Of a stretch of 64,000 bases of DNA, positions 1 to 10,767 are shown one piece after another. A program made the position numbers and the translations under genes. The notes below the pieces were generated by a model. The model was given only the letters and a program-made list of their open reading frames with translations, ran no database searches and was not told the origin of the DNA. Source of the stretch: Cladobotryum mycophilum (lineage: Eukaryota; Ascomycota; Sordariomycetes; Hypocreales; Hypocreaceae); contig CM071590.1 in NCBI GenBank assembly GCA_036429605.1, positions 1,860,001 to 1,924,000 of the forward strand, read 5' to 3'. Positions within the stretch are counted from its first letter, which is position 1. Every line of letters begins with the position of its first letter.

Positions 1-491
1 AAAATCGGAAGGTTTGGTAGGGAATTACTGTGGCCACCGTGATATTTTCGTGTCCACAGCTCTGATAGGGAGCCCACAGACCCAGATTCTTTTATCCCAT
101 CGACCCCTGTACGTAATGTAGAGTCATCAAAACAAAGAATGTGAAATCTGAAAATGGCCACGAAGGTCGTCAAAGGGTCCACTCTTGAAGGGTAGAAAAC
201 CTTGATATAATGAGGCTCTTCAGACCACGAGGACAAAATAAACTTCATGCATGGCTTTCAGTGTGGAATTTTGAACGCCTCGTGTTATTTAGCCTTGTTT
301 CCCAGCATGATGCATCAACATATTCGCTTGAAGTGAATATCGCCAGTGAAAGGGGCTCCAGGGGAAGTCACCCAAAGACCTCAAGCATGATGGAGAAGAG
401 GTGTCTCGTGAAGAGTGAACTGGTTGATGGAATGGAAAGAAGGCAAAAGCGCTTCATAGCGTAAGCCAACTAGGAAACGGAAAATGCATCC
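1..491. other. Intergenic, no gene seen
   Basis: Downstream side of the phosphotransferase gene. The short open frames here have no recognisable domain or codon pattern. I see no RNA gene or repeat. Confidence 0.6.
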
Positions 492-1865
492 TCAACTCTC
501 TCTCCTCCCTTTGCTCTCCTCAAAACTGCCCCCACTCATATTCATGCGGCTCCGAGCCCGACCCCAGAATCGACTAATAGCGACCGGAAAACGCTGCAGC
601 CACCTGCCGCAAGTCAAGCTAGTCCAAAAGTCTCCTACTAGATTCGAAGTTTCCAAGAATAGTTCGAGCCTCTGCATCTCCGCGTCATCCCGCCCAACCT
701 CGACCACACGATCCAAGCGCCCATCATCGAACGCGATTCCTTTCCAGAGCAAAATGCCGAGCTTTCGAGAAACCTGTATCTCCTCAAGCCATGGTCTGGC
801 GCCAAAGTCTCTATGACACGATGATATGAGAAATCGATGCCAAAAGTGACGCCGGAGCTCCTCGTGGTCGTCATAGTACTGGAAGCCTCCCAGAGGCACG
901 TCACATCCGAGAACTTCCTCGATACCATAGAGAGCCATGCCAAAGGGGAGCCACTCTGCTTCTGCCCAGTCGATGAGACCTGTCAGATGTCCCGTTTCAG
1001 GATCCACCATCATGTTGCATGGCAGCAGATCTCCGTGCGTAAGACACCATGGTGATCTTTCAACCGACTTGAGCTGCCGGTACACCTCTGAAACATGCGT
1101 ATAGAGGTATCCCGGCAGAGCCTTTAGGCGATCAAGACGCCACCTAATCGAATTTCCAACCTTGCCCTTGATAACTTTTGCACCACGGCTTGGATAACGT
1201 CGATTGTGGAAGCCGAGGGCAAAGGCTTGGGCCAGGTCCTCCATCAGCCTTCTCCTGCGCTCCCGGGCGTCGTCCGCAGACTCGACCCTATTTTTCATAA
1301 ACTGAGATAGCGGAATCCCGGGCATGGTTTCCTGGAGGTATGCGTGTAGGATTGGTGATTCATTTGACGCATCTTTCCGTGCGATCCCCTGAACTATACC
1401 CATGTATGTCGTCGCTGGAGCAAGATGTCCATAAATCACCTTTGCGTCGCCACATACGTCCATATCCAGCTTGAATGCTTCCGGGCGGAATTGCAATATA
1501 TATCCGTCTGATAAAGCCAATGTGTACGAACAATATCCTTGTGATTGCGATGCCGTCATCGTTGTATTGGGGAATCGCGAGCGGGCGTACTTGTCGCACT
1601 CATTTCTGGTGTCCTGATCAAATCCATTTCGAGTAAAGAACAGGTTGATATCTTCGTTGAGCGTTGGTAAAGTCATGTCGACTATGTGGTCGGTCTCATC
1701 AAGCACATTGTCTACCATTATGAGTCTAGCAAACAATTCGCAACAGTCCAAGCGTAACAAATCGTGTTCACAGGGGGATGATGAAATGATTCTTCCTTGC
1801 GATTTAAGTAGAGTGACAGATGCATGGGAAAATATTTCGTATTCAGCATAAATGACTCTTCTCAC
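492..1865 (-). CDS. APH-fold phosphotransferase family protein
   Basis: Single open frame of 457 aa with the aminoglycoside phosphotransferase / choline kinase-like fold seen in many fungal proteins. The Brenner-type catalytic loop is visible as LTHGDLLPCN near residue 275, followed by the metal-binding GLIDWAEAEW about 20 residues later. By family it would transfer phosphate from ATP to a small-molecule hydroxyl. Fungal members are numerous and their substrates are mostly unknown, and nothing here suggests antibiotic resistance. The first 49-63 residues look unlike the family. Internal starts at 1718 (MVDN) or 1676 (MTLPTLNEDI) fit better, because family members usually begin close to a 'P-x-L-N-x-E-I' segment. 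The upstream part could be leader sequence. The 3' neighbour is the window edge; the next gene is on the same strand about 300 bp away. Confidence 0.8.
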   Translation of the reverse strand: MRRVIYAEYEIFSHASVTLLKSQGRIISSSPCEHDLLRLDCCELFARLIMVDNVLDETDHIVDMTLPTLNEDINLFFTRNGFDQDTRNECDKYARSRFPNTTMTASQSQGYCSYTLALSDGYILQFRPEAFKLDMDVCGDAKVIYGHLAPATTYMGIVQGIARKDASNESPILHAYLQETMPGIPLSQFMKNRVESADDARERRRRLMEDLAQAFALGFHNRRYPSRGAKVIKGKVGNSIRWRLDRLKALPGYLYTHVSEVYRQLKSVERSPWCLTHGDLLPCNMMVDPETGHLTGLIDWAEAEWLPFGMALYGIEEVLGCDVPLGGFQYYDDHEELRRHFWHRFLISSCHRDFGARPWLEEIQVSRKLGILLWKGIAFDDGRLDRVVEVGRDDAEMQRLELFLETSNLVGDFWTSLTCGRWLQRFPVAISRFWGRARSRMNMSGGSFEESKGRRES

Positions 1866-2160
1866 CGAGGAGGCAGCAATCTATTTGTATTAAGACTGCC
1901 ACCTCAAAACCCCGGCGCCTGACCCCTCATCACCCGCCCATCGCCAAGGACATGCTGATGGCGCTTGAAGGAATTGTAGCTGGACAAGCCTCATCATGCG
2001 ATTGGTTGCGCGACTGACAAGGTCACATGCGTATAGGCACACCGGTCTTGCGAGGCAATGCTGTCAGACACGACAAGACAAATGCATCAATACAAAGGCC
2101 TTGATTTTTATAGAATAATTTTTGTTTTTGTTTCGTTTAATCATAATCGGTCCGGATCCA

Positions 2161-3385
2161 TTAGTAGGTCGCGGTGAGTCTTTGGACAAGGTAGTCGCCA
2201 CTGTTGATGGCTTCATACTTCTTCTCTGCCTCTGTTGCGTAGGTTCCCGGCAGAACCTCAATCGTATCCTTGAAGTTGGGATTGCAAAAGTAACTGTTCA
2301 TCGTCAGTACATTTAAACAAGTTTCGTTTCCCGAGGCTACGTACGCAATGCTATAACGCGGGGGATAAATCGCGCCCTCCTTTCGGGGAGGCTCGACAAC
2401 ACGGTGAATGGTGCTCTTGATAGTATCGTTGCTCCATCTAGTCAAGAGGTCACCAGCATTGACAACAATGGTACCCTCAATCGGGGTGGCATCAACAAAT
2501 TGACCTGACGGGGCCTTGACCTGTAATCCACCTCGGCTATCCTGGAAGAGCAGGGTGATTGAACCATAGTCCTGTGGCAAGATTAGAAACCTCGAATAGG
2601 CATCACCAAAAGCTGCCACTCACGCTGTGTTCTCCGGCTCGGACCTGACCCGGATTAATCTGGAAAACCTCGGTCTTGACGGCAGGGTAGTGTAATAGTC
2701 TTAGCGTGTTGTCGCCGATATCAAGAAAGTCATCAAAGAAGGTCTCCTCCAGCTGCATTCCCGCAGCGATTGCTCTCATGACTTCAATATGCAATGCCTT
2801 GCAATCTTGAAAGAAGACATTCATATCAGCCTTGAATCCAGTGATGGAGTCCTTCTCCGTAGGCCAGTGGTTTGGGTGCCCCTCCTCATTCTCACGTCCA
2901 ATCTCGAAGCTCTCCTTTAGATCCGGAGCTGCACTGCGAACCTTTTCCACGTCGGCAGCGTCCGTGAACTGGCTGACCTTTTCACGGCCTGGCGCCGAGT
3001 AACCACGGTTGGCCGCAGGAGTAGTCCATCCTAGAGCCTGCTTGTCCTCCTCGGGCTGCGCAAAGAAATTAGCGGACATGGAGAAGATGTGCTTCAGCTT
3101 ATCGGCGGCAATGGGGTGGTTCTTGAGGTAGATGAAGCCGGCATTCTGAAAGCCGCTCAGGATGGCCTTGGCCGTTTCCTGGCGTGTTGAGGGATCTCCA
3201 TGGAGAAACTTGGAGAAGTCGATGAGCTAGCACAAACGATTAGTTGACAAGTCAGTATTGAAAAGAAGCACTTTGCAGTGCAGAGTCCAATATTTGTGCC
3301 CGATCACCCGAATTGATGAGACGGTGAACATGATACCTACGGGAATGAACAATCCCTCACTGCTCACTGCAGCATCAGTAGCCAT
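2161..3385 (-). CDS. 2-oxoglutarate/Fe(II) oxygenase, probable thymine 7-hydroxylase
   Basis: Three exons: 3341-3385, 2624-3226 and 2161-2571 (352 aa). Both introns are GT-AG and the joins restore family motifs: FIP|LIDF at the first, GEHS|DYGSIT at the second. It belongs to the isopenicillin-N-synthase-like dioxygenases. The iron ligands are H215-x-D217 and H272 (STIHRVV), and the 2-oxoglutarate-binding R288-x-S290 is in PPRYS. Length and the C-terminal YLVQRL segment resemble fungal thymine dioxygenases, which oxidise thymine stepwise to uracil-5-carboxylate. The gene is divergently paired, 673 bp away, with a probable uracil-5-carboxylate decarboxylase, the next enzyme of that route, which strengthens the assignment. 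The oxygenase family is certain. The thymine substrate is inferred from context and similarity; a secondary-metabolism or other 2OG oxygenase remains possible. Confidence 0.8.
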
Positions 3386-4058
3386 CGTAGATGTATACAA
3401 ATTGGTAATAGGTATGATAATCACAGGGTCTATTTGGTCTGCAGCCTCGGATATGAAGAGACTTCTGTGTAGTCGAGGCAGGGATTTTATACGTCACTTG
3501 AACGAGATGCATACCGCATTGGAATGTAATCGGTAACGGATATTACTAGCCTATTATGCTAAAATTTCCACCTCTCGATTAGCATCATCCGCGAGTGGCT
3601 CGAACCGTTTTGTAAATATTAGTGTATCGTAGCAACAGTGCGGGCCTATCAATGCAGCTAAACCCATGGGCGGTTCGTCAATGACATGCAAAAATCTTTC
3701 ACAGTTAGTAGGATAACATCAAGGCAGAGGGCTAAAGGAATCAGCGCGGGGGTTTGAAGCCTGGATGTCATTTTACCCCTCTCCCCCTCCTCCAAAATTC
3801 TTGAGCTTTGCCGCTTTGCAGTGGGCGATATGCATATTACTGTGCTACTCCTCAAGCTAGCCTGCCGTTGCTGTGGGATCAAGGGTCCAATGGTTGCATA
3901 GTCGTCGCTCATCTCCGACAACAGTTCATAACCCCCTCCTCACTGTAACTCGGTTCTCGTAGATAATCGTGGATTCTCCGACTTCCATCTTGGCGAGACG
4001 GATTAGAGTAGACATTCCCACAAGTCTTCCCTAGTACACCAAGCAGACTGCCATCATC
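3386..4058. promoter_or_regulatory. Shared divergent promoter of the thymine-salvage pair
   Basis: This 673-bp gap separates the starts of the oxygenase (minus) and the decarboxylase (plus). It contains HGATAR-type GATA-factor sites, TGATAA near 3415 and AGATAA near 3961, which would suit nitrogen-regulated pyrimidine salvage. The short length of that consensus means chance occurrence is possible. Confidence 0.45.
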
Positions 4059-5191
4059 ATGTCCGACTCCAAGATTCGTGTTGTGGATGTCCACACGCAC
4101 ATGTATCCTCCAGCATACGTCAAAATCCTCGAATCACGTTCCACCATTCCCATTGTCCGCAAATTTCCTCAAGCAGAAGATCCACGTCTCATCCTGCTTG
4201 AAGCAGAGGTCAAGGCACTCGAGGAGGCAACTCAAAACCCCAATGCTAAGCCGCCAGGAAGACCTCTCACTTCTCACTATGCCTCGCTGGCGCAGAAGAT
4301 ACATTTCATGGATACACATGGCATCGACATCTCCGTCGTGTCCCTTGCAAACCCGTGGCTGGATTTTCTCGACTCCTCCGAATCAGGAAAGATTGGCGAA
4401 TCCGTAAATGAAGAGTTCTCACGCATGTGCACCGAACACCCAGGCCGTCTTTACTTCTTTGCTGCGTTGCCCTTGACGGCGCCGCTCGAGACCATTCTTG
4501 CGGCAATCACACATGCAAAGAGCCTGAAATACTGCAGAGGAGTCATCCTTGGCACCTCTGGCCTAGGCAAGGGACTCGATGACCCCGATCTGCTGCCCAT
4601 TTTTGAGGCTTTGGCGGCAGCACAGCTCACAATTTTCTTGCACCCGCACTATGGTCTGCCAAACGATGTATGGGGCCCTCGAGCCAGCGACGAGTACGGC
4701 CACGTTTTGCCTCTCGCTTTGGGCTTCCCGATGGAAACTACTATTGCGGTGGCACGCATGTATCTCTCTGGCGTTTTCGACAAGGTCCGAGATCTGAGGA
4801 TGCTCCTTGCCCACAGTGGAGGCACCCTTCCATTCTTGGCCGGCAGAATCGAAAGCTGCATTCTCCACGACGGACAGCTGGTTCGAGAGGGCAAGACTGG
4901 ACCGGCCCGACGAACAATCTGGGAGGTTCTCAAGGAACAAATCTATTTGGATGCGGTGATTTACTCAGAAGTCGGCTTAAAGGCCGCCATCGATGCAAGC
5001 GGCGCGGATAGACTCATGTTTGGTACTGATCATCCCTTCTTCCCCCTATCTTAACTGATGAGCAGGGTGAGTGGGAAAGTGTGAGCTTAAATGCCGCCGC
5101 CGTTGCCAAAGCCGTTGGCGAGGGATCAGCAGAGTCAAAGGCTATCATGGGAGCCAACGCTATCAATATCCTCCAACTCGAGGGGGAGTAA
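4059..5191 (+). CDS. Uracil-5-carboxylate (isoorotate) decarboxylase-type amidohydrolase, one-base frameshift
   Basis: Amidohydrolase-2/ACMSD family enzyme, about 377 aa if the frame is corrected. Metal-site residues sit where the fungal isoorotate decarboxylases have them: H12-x-H14 (VHTHMYPP), H195 (LHPHYGLPND), H252 (AHSGGTLPFLAGR) and D324 (GTDHPFF). It would convert uracil-5-carboxylate to uracil plus CO2, the last step of thymine salvage. The plain open frame stops at 5054 straight after FFPLS. In the next frame the expected tail (ILTDEQGEWESVSLN and on) runs to TAA at 5189-5191. The switch happens at a C5 run (5042-5046), where six C would keep the frame. No intron explains it, since a GT donor there would remove the catalytic Asp. 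I read this as a probable assembly error, with a true pseudogene as the alternative. The J-protein gene converges 96 bp downstream. Confidence 0.85.
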
Positions 5192-5286
5192 GAGACGAAA
5201 AGTAAACGCGGCGAAAAAGGGACCATAAACCGCCCATGCTTCTCGAGGGTATAATAAAATTTATCCATTTTCGTTTGCCGATGTCG

Positions 5287-6117
5287 CTAAATAGTTGTCA
5301 TTTCTTGTTGAAACTTCATCTCTGCTTCGTGTATTCTGCGTCTTGCCTCCAGCACTCCATCCTCTGCCTCTTGTAGCTCCTGGCTGTTTGCGGCCTCTTG
5401 TTTCTGTAGGTTCCTCACAGCTTGCACTGCTCTTAATTTATCGCACACAAGCTCCCAGTACATCTTTTTGACAGTACCAAGATCCACCACAAAATCACCA
5501 GGCACGGTAACAGCACCATTGGCGGGACCTGATGGTCGAGCCACAGCGCCGGTTGCTTTCATGGACTCCTTGACCTGCTTACGTCTTGCTTTCTCTTCCT
5601 TCCTCTCCTTTAGCCGTCGCCTAGCTTCCGCCAAGTCCTCCATCTCCTGTGCTGCTTCGGCTTGCCGTTTCTGCTCCTCCTCATGCATTCGCTGCTCCTC
5701 CGCCAGCCGTACTCTCTCCTTTTCTATCGCCTCCTTGCTCCTTTGGTCCTGCTGTTGCTTCTGTTGCTTGAATGCATTTTCTCGGGCCTCGAGATCATCT
5801 GCAAACTGCTTGTGCTCCTTGTCCATAGCATCGCGTTCCTGTTTGCGCAACAGCTTGGCTTTGAGGGACTGATCATAGGCCGCACGAGCATTGGTATCAG
5901 ACAGGATGTCCCTGGCACGCTCGAAAAGCTCCCATTTTGAAGCATCAAAGTTCTCGCCAGCTTTGTCGGGATGGTATTTCAACGACCTTTTTCTCCAGGC
6001 ACGGTGGATATCTTCCTTGGGCATAAGAGCATCCACGCCGAGGAGGTCATAGAGGTCGATATCCTGATCAGCATATTCGGTTGCGAACCGTAGCAGGTCC
6101 GCATTATCGTCGCTCAT
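5287..6117 (-). CDS. CWF23: J-domain protein, Cwf23/DNAJC17-like splicing factor
   Basis: Intronless 276-aa protein. An N-terminal J domain at about residues 20-88 carries the Hsp70-stimulating HPD tripeptide (KYHPDKAG). It is followed by a long Lys/Arg/Glu/Gln-rich coiled coil (about 90-190) and a C-terminal segment near 210-276. There is no signal peptide, zinc finger or membrane segment, so it is a soluble type III J-protein. A J domain starting close to the N-terminus with a charged helical tail matches the spliceosome-associated Cwf23/DNAJC17 group. There the J domain works in spliceosome disassembly and the C-terminus contacts the splicing machinery. The RRM of the animal protein is not obvious here. 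Family placement is moderately sure, J-domain identity is sure. Confidence 0.75.
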   Translation of the reverse strand: MSDDNADLLRFATEYADQDIDLYDLLGVDALMPKEDIHRAWRKRSLKYHPDKAGENFDASKWELFERARDILSDTNARAAYDQSLKAKLLRKQERDAMDKEHKQFADDLEARENAFKQQKQQQDQRSKEAIEKERVRLAEEQRMHEEEQKRQAEAAQEMEDLAEARRRLKERKEEKARRKQVKESMKATGAVARPSGPANGAVTVPGDFVVDLGTVKKMYWELVCDKLRAVQAVRNLQKQEAANSQELQEAEDGVLEARRRIHEAEMKFQQEMTTI

Positions 6118-6656
6118 AATTGCTAGTGTTTCAAATCCAGGTCCCTTGGTGTTGGAGTTGCAGTTGCAGTATGGATATAAATACCACCCTGAGAGCCCAA
6201 GATGAGAGCCGTAGGCAGAAGCGAGTGAGTAATTCGAGATCGAATACCCTGTTTCTTATGCCAAAATTATCCAGGCAGATGTGTTTGATGGCTGATAATT
6301 CATTCCAACGACCAAGAATTAATGCGAGATGTTTTTTTGTGATTTCTGAATTCTCTACAAGGCAGTTGCGATGACTGAAAGTTCAAGGCGCGCCTTCGCG
6401 AATTGGCGTTTGAGACGCCACGTGATTCTGGCACTGTGTACCTGTAATTCGCAGCCTTTGCCACATCAACACCAAAAAGTCTCCTTCCATATCGCCTCAC
6501 TCAAGAAAATAATATCGCATACTGACATTTTTCAAATAATACTGTCTGTTAGCTCCTTGTGAAGACATTTTTTTACCCTGAAACTATTTACTCTAATGTG
6601 ATACAAACTGCATTATCATTAACGGCTACAGACCCTGCTCGCCAAGCATCACCTGA
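6118..6656. other. Intergenic between two minus-strand genes
   Basis: Upstream of the J-protein and downstream of the DUF2235 gene. It is AT-rich, and no credible coding frame, repeat or RNA gene was seen. Confidence 0.6.
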
Positions 6657-8475
6657 CTATGAATCGCCGTTTGTCTGCTTCAGACTTGAAACAATCTTGC
6701 CCTGCCAGACAATGTCTCTATCATTCGCAAAGTCAAACACATTCGGTGTGCCCGCAGACATTCTCAAAACATGCCGCTCATATGGGCCCAATGGTTCTTC
6801 AACCATGACCCTCTGCTTGAGATCTGTTGGCGCAGACTTCTTGTCTCCATCATACTCCCAAATCCACCTGCCTTTGTTGGATCCATTTCCCACGTCGATG
6901 GCTGGCTCATCTGTCGTACCCGGCCACCAGGTTGGATTTTGAGGGATGGGGTCCTCAAATTTCTGATTGGTAAATTTCAGGTGCCAGCTCTCCAGCGATG
7001 GACAGGTCCAGACGCCTTTATCGTCCAAGCCAAGACCATCGCAGGCGAGGCGGATCCTAGCGGAGCAGTGAATGCGCTCGTTGGTATCCTGCAGGAACTT
7101 GTTTTTATCGAGCTCCGTCTTAGGGTCGGTCTGTTTATACAGGCCCGGCGTCCTATTGACATGGCCTGAAATCGTATACAGAAACCCAGGTGCCTTTTTA
7201 ATCTGTCCAAGGGCCCATGGACGTACCGGGTGATTATTGGAGTAGATCGGATCGATGGCCCATGGCGATTTGTTTCCTTTTGTCTGGACAGCTGATGTTT
7301 CAAAGTAGCTCACAGACTGTTGGACAACGCGCTCAAGAGCGTACAGATCAAACTCGACTCCAACAGAGGCCATCTGGTCCATCATCCCTGCGCTTCATGT
7401 TAGCATGAGTTCAAGCGTGGCAATGGTAAACTACTTACAAGCCAGAGTGGAGTTAGCCACTGCCTGATCTTCCCAGCCTCCACCACAGTTTGCATGGTTA
7501 CCCGGAAACCATACCTGTCTGAGATCGGTTGTCAACTTGTTATCAGGAGGCCGTTCCCATACAGCAGGACTAAATGGTGCGCGAGTTTCGTCCAAAGCAA
7601 GCGCTTGAAAGGCGTGTTCGATCCGGTCAGACAAGGCTGTGTCGTGCCACTTATATGTGATCTAGAGGTCAGTTTCATGAAGAAAAGAGCATTCCTTGGG
7701 AGACTTATTCGTTGTTGGAGGGCCTGATGCCAATCTTGTCGAGCCAAGACACGTTTGGAATTCCTAAACTGCCCACTGTGTCCCAGACACAAACGGCTTT
7801 GATCTTGATCAGCTCACCACTGCTCTGGGTGATACGAGTATAGCCGAGCTTCTCGAGCTTCGCCCGATACTCGGCCGCTGCGTTTGGTCCCTTGGGCTTA
7901 TTAGGAAACGGCTTGTCCGGGAACGGATCTTGGTAGTCTTTCTTCATCCAATTTTGCATGTCTTTGAAGATGGGGTAAAAGTACTCGACGCCTTCTCGCG
8001 TTAGGAGACCTAAATCAGCAACCATGCCGGCGACAGATCTGGCTGTGAAGGCGCCACGAGAGAAACCAACGAGGAAAATCTCATCTCCGTCCATGTAATT
8101 TGAGCAGATGTACGAATAAGCTTCGCGAACACGCTACAAAAAGTCAGTTCAGCTTCATAAAGCGGGTAGCACTAGGTCCCTTCTTACTTCTGAAAGACCA
8201 AGTCCAAATGCGCCTCCAGTAATGGTGTCAATGGCATTGCTACCAGTCCCAACGCCTGATTCATACGACATGATTTGCAGAGTGCCATCACTGCACCGCC
8301 GCTTGAAACATCGGCAAATGCGAGTAACATTCGAAGGAACCTGAAGAGTGGCCTGGGGGTTTGACAGGCTTGGCTCGACATAGCCATTATCACTGTTCAT
8401 CCACGTTCCATCACAACAGACGATGAGGCGCTTCTTGACAAAAGCACCGCTCATGGAAGAGCTGGTGTTGCTCAT
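6657..8475 (-). CDS. DUF2235 (Tle1-like) alpha/beta-hydrolase domain protein
   Basis: Four exons: 8188-8475, 7708-8133, 7439-7661 and 6657-7387, giving 555 aa. The N-terminus has the family's start strand and CDGTW motif (LIVCCDGTW). The nucleophile elbow GFSRGAFTARSVAG is near residue 120, and VWDTVGSLGIP and the later WFPGNHANCGGG are also typical. DUF2235 proteins are predicted serine lipases/hydrolases related to the catalytic part of bacterial Tle1 phospholipases. Fungi have many and their substrates are unknown. Introns 1 and 3 are GT-AG. Intron 2 has no GT: exon 2 must end after the GAA at 7708-7710 and the intron reads TAAGTCTCC. A single missing G would make a perfect GTAAGT donor, otherwise translation stops at 7705. 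The join gives SNNE|ITYKWHDT, which fits the family. No signal peptide is apparent. Confidence 0.85.
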
Positions 8476-9594
8476 GGTGGGGGTGGTTGGCCACTCATAT
8501 TTACAGGTTGGGGTGATCTCGTAGTACGATTACGTGTAAGGATGAGTAAAACATAAAAGAGTCTTGTAAAATCGGGATCAACTTGCAAAAGGCCTGGAGC
8601 TTCAAGCTGCCTACTTATTTATTTCACAATGGTCTCAAAGGGAGCAGCGGGGGAGAAACCAATTAACCTTCTTGAAGCGATGAATCCCACCTTAGCGGTC
8701 GGTCGTAGTTCCAAGCTATCGATGCATGTCGCGGTCGACCAACAATCCAACACGTTTCTTGGAGCCGGCCTATAGTTGGCGAGAAAAAAGCATTGGTTGC
8801 GCAACACTGGCTACGCGGCCCTTGAACAAAAGTAGTTACGCTTGGTTTCCAAAGACGGTTCCGGGCCGCTGTGGCAGCATCCGCTGACTCTTCAGCCCTA
8901 CCTTGGCAGCAAAAAGTTGAAGCAATTCAGAGTGCCCGAAGCCGCCAGCTCAGCGGGATTGGTGAGTGTTCAGCCAGCCCCCCGCCTCAAGAGTTCATTT
9001 AACAGCTGCTGTAGTTCAGCGTACGGATTACTGATTGGGCAATGCGCAAAGTGCCAAGTCTGACCAACCTCGGCCATGTCAGAACGCCCATCCGCGCAAT
9101 TGGCAGAAGAATGTTGCCCGATTTGTTCCCAAACTGACGAGAGAGGGACTCTTGAGTGGGTGGCTGATCACCCCACGAGAGTCAAGCTATCGGGGGTAGC
9201 GCGGCCTAGGCCTCACAAAAACATCCCACCCACACATTTGACAGAAGCCTCATCGCAAATGCAACTTTAAAGAAATGCTCGACTGAGCTAGTTGATGCAA
9301 ATGCCCTCACCGTCTACATACGCTCCCGCCAATTGGGGACGAACATGCAGATTGTCTTTCATGACGTGTCAGTTTTGCATGAACCAAATCTCAGACAAAT
9401 GACAAAGGTCGAACTCATGGCTTGCCAAGAGTGGGGATTTTGCCCGGATCTGGTGTTGAAAACATACAAGTAGTCGAAAGAAAAACGCATGCTAAGACAA
9501 GTGTCGCAAATGGGCATCCCACATATTTTGATATGATGCTCGCTGGGTGGGGTATTTTCTATGGAGATATTTTACAGATTTATACACGCGATAA
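8476..9594. other. Intergenic, 1.1 kb
   Basis: Promoter side of the DUF2235 gene and 3' side of IBA57. It has several short open frames on both strands but none with recognisable protein character. No repeat or RNA gene was seen. Confidence 0.55.
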
Positions 9595-10767
9595 TCAGTG
9601 CTGTGATTCGCTCAGGTTATGCCTCAACCAGTCTGGGACGAATGCCTTGACCTTGACGCTATTCTTGTTCTCTTCCTCACCCCATGTCAAGTCGAACTCA
9701 TCGCCCGGCTTGAACGTTGCCGCGGCCTGCTCCCCGGGTAGGACCACGTCCGTCATGATTTCCAGACGACAGAGGCCAAGTCCAATGTTCCCCACGCCCT
9801 TGAGCCATTTGCCTGCGGAGCGGCCACGCTTGCCGGATCTGCCGATGCTCGTCTCAGCGGGTATCATATCGGCTGTCAGACTCTCTGGTGAAACGCTTTC
9901 CGGTTCATACATCAAAGTCTGCGGAACGGCCTTGTCCTTTTCATAGATTACGCAGGGCAGGATGCGCTTGCGAACAACACCGCGATGCTTGGTGCGAATG
10001 GTGAGTTCTTGCCCCACGTAGCAGCCTTTGTGGAAGTCGATGCCGTTCATGTACTCCATGTTACTCTCAAGCGGAAGAGCGTGCTCTTTGAGAATTTCAT
10101 CCTGCCCCTCCGCAACGCCATGTAGATATCGGCGAATCGTGTACCCATCTTCGGTGCTTTGTTCGAGGTCAATCTCGGGGGTTTTATGGGACCCTAGCTG
10201 AAGGATTCGATACCCTAAGCCTGGCGCCCTGGGGTCCTCGAGGACAATCCTAGACTCATTTGCTATGATATCGAGCTTCGTGCCGGATTGGTCGTCCCAC
10301 GCTTGCCACACTGTTGCTTCGTCGGCAGTCAAGCTTCGCACGTTGACTTTAGCCCTGAGCTTGTACCGTTTGATGTACTTTGCCAGCGCACCCATCTGAG
10401 CGGCATCAGCTTCAATTAAGAAGCCATCACCCTCCACCGGAACCCCAGACCCATTGTGAAAGGGGTAGACGAATACGTCGTGAAGCACCCTCCCCGTCGC
10501 ATTCAGAAAGCCCGTGTAGAATCCATCACTCCGCGGCAGACCCTTCTCTGACAGCACATTCGCAGTGACGATACCCTGGAGAAATTTCGCCGCATCGGGG
10601 CCCGCCACGGAAAGCAGCTGTCTCGAGGGCAAGGCTGCAATGCCGGCGGGTATGGGTTTGGGCGGCGCTGTCGAGCTTGCGAATTGGCGGCGCTGGAGTC
10701 GGCAGCTTCGGCATACCAGACTGGGGGAGAAGTCGTGCAGCAGCGCACGTCGCGGGTGGTTTCGCAT
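9595..10767 (-). CDS. IBA57: IBA57/CAF17, mitochondrial iron-sulfur cluster assembly factor
   Basis: Single-exon, 390-aa member of the GcvT/YgfZ folate-binding family. The diagnostic KGCYVGQE motif is present (HKGCYVGQELTIRTKHRG, about residue 275), together with the N-terminal LPSRQLLSVAGPDAAKFLQG segment. IBA57 works in the mitochondrial matrix with ISA1/ISA2 to build 4Fe-4S clusters for aconitase, lipoate synthase and others. I chose ATG 10767 because it begins an Arg-rich, acid-poor leader (MRNHPRRALL) typical of a mitochondrial presequence. The open frame extends 44 codons further upstream to 10899, but that part is low-complexity and unlikely to be translated. An unstructured insert lies between the GQE motif and the C-terminal barrel (near residues 300-330). 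Confidence 0.92.
   Translation of the reverse strand: MRNHPRRALLHDFSPSLVCRSCRLQRRQFASSTAPPKPIPAGIAALPSRQLLSVAGPDAAKFLQGIVTANVLSEKGLPRSDGFYTGFLNATGRVLHDVFVYPFHNGSGVPVEGDGFLIEADAAQMGALAKYIKRYKLRAKVNVRSLTADEATVWQAWDDQSGTKLDIIANESRIVLEDPRAPGLGYRILQLGSHKTPEIDLEQSTEDGYTIRRYLHGVAEGQDEILKEHALPLESNMEYMNGIDFHKGCYVGQELTIRTKHRGVVRKRILPCVIYEKDKAVPQTLMYEPESVSPESLTADMIPAETSIGRSGKRGRSAGKWLKGVGNIGLGLCRLEIMTDVVLPGEQAAATFKPGDEFDLTWGEEENKNSVKVKAFVPDWLRHNLSESQH

Noticed and set aside
5022..5064. A 43-nt GT-AG intron explaining the decarboxylase frame change
   Set aside because: It would delete the metal-binding Asp and the conserved DHPFFP segment. A single missing C keeps both.
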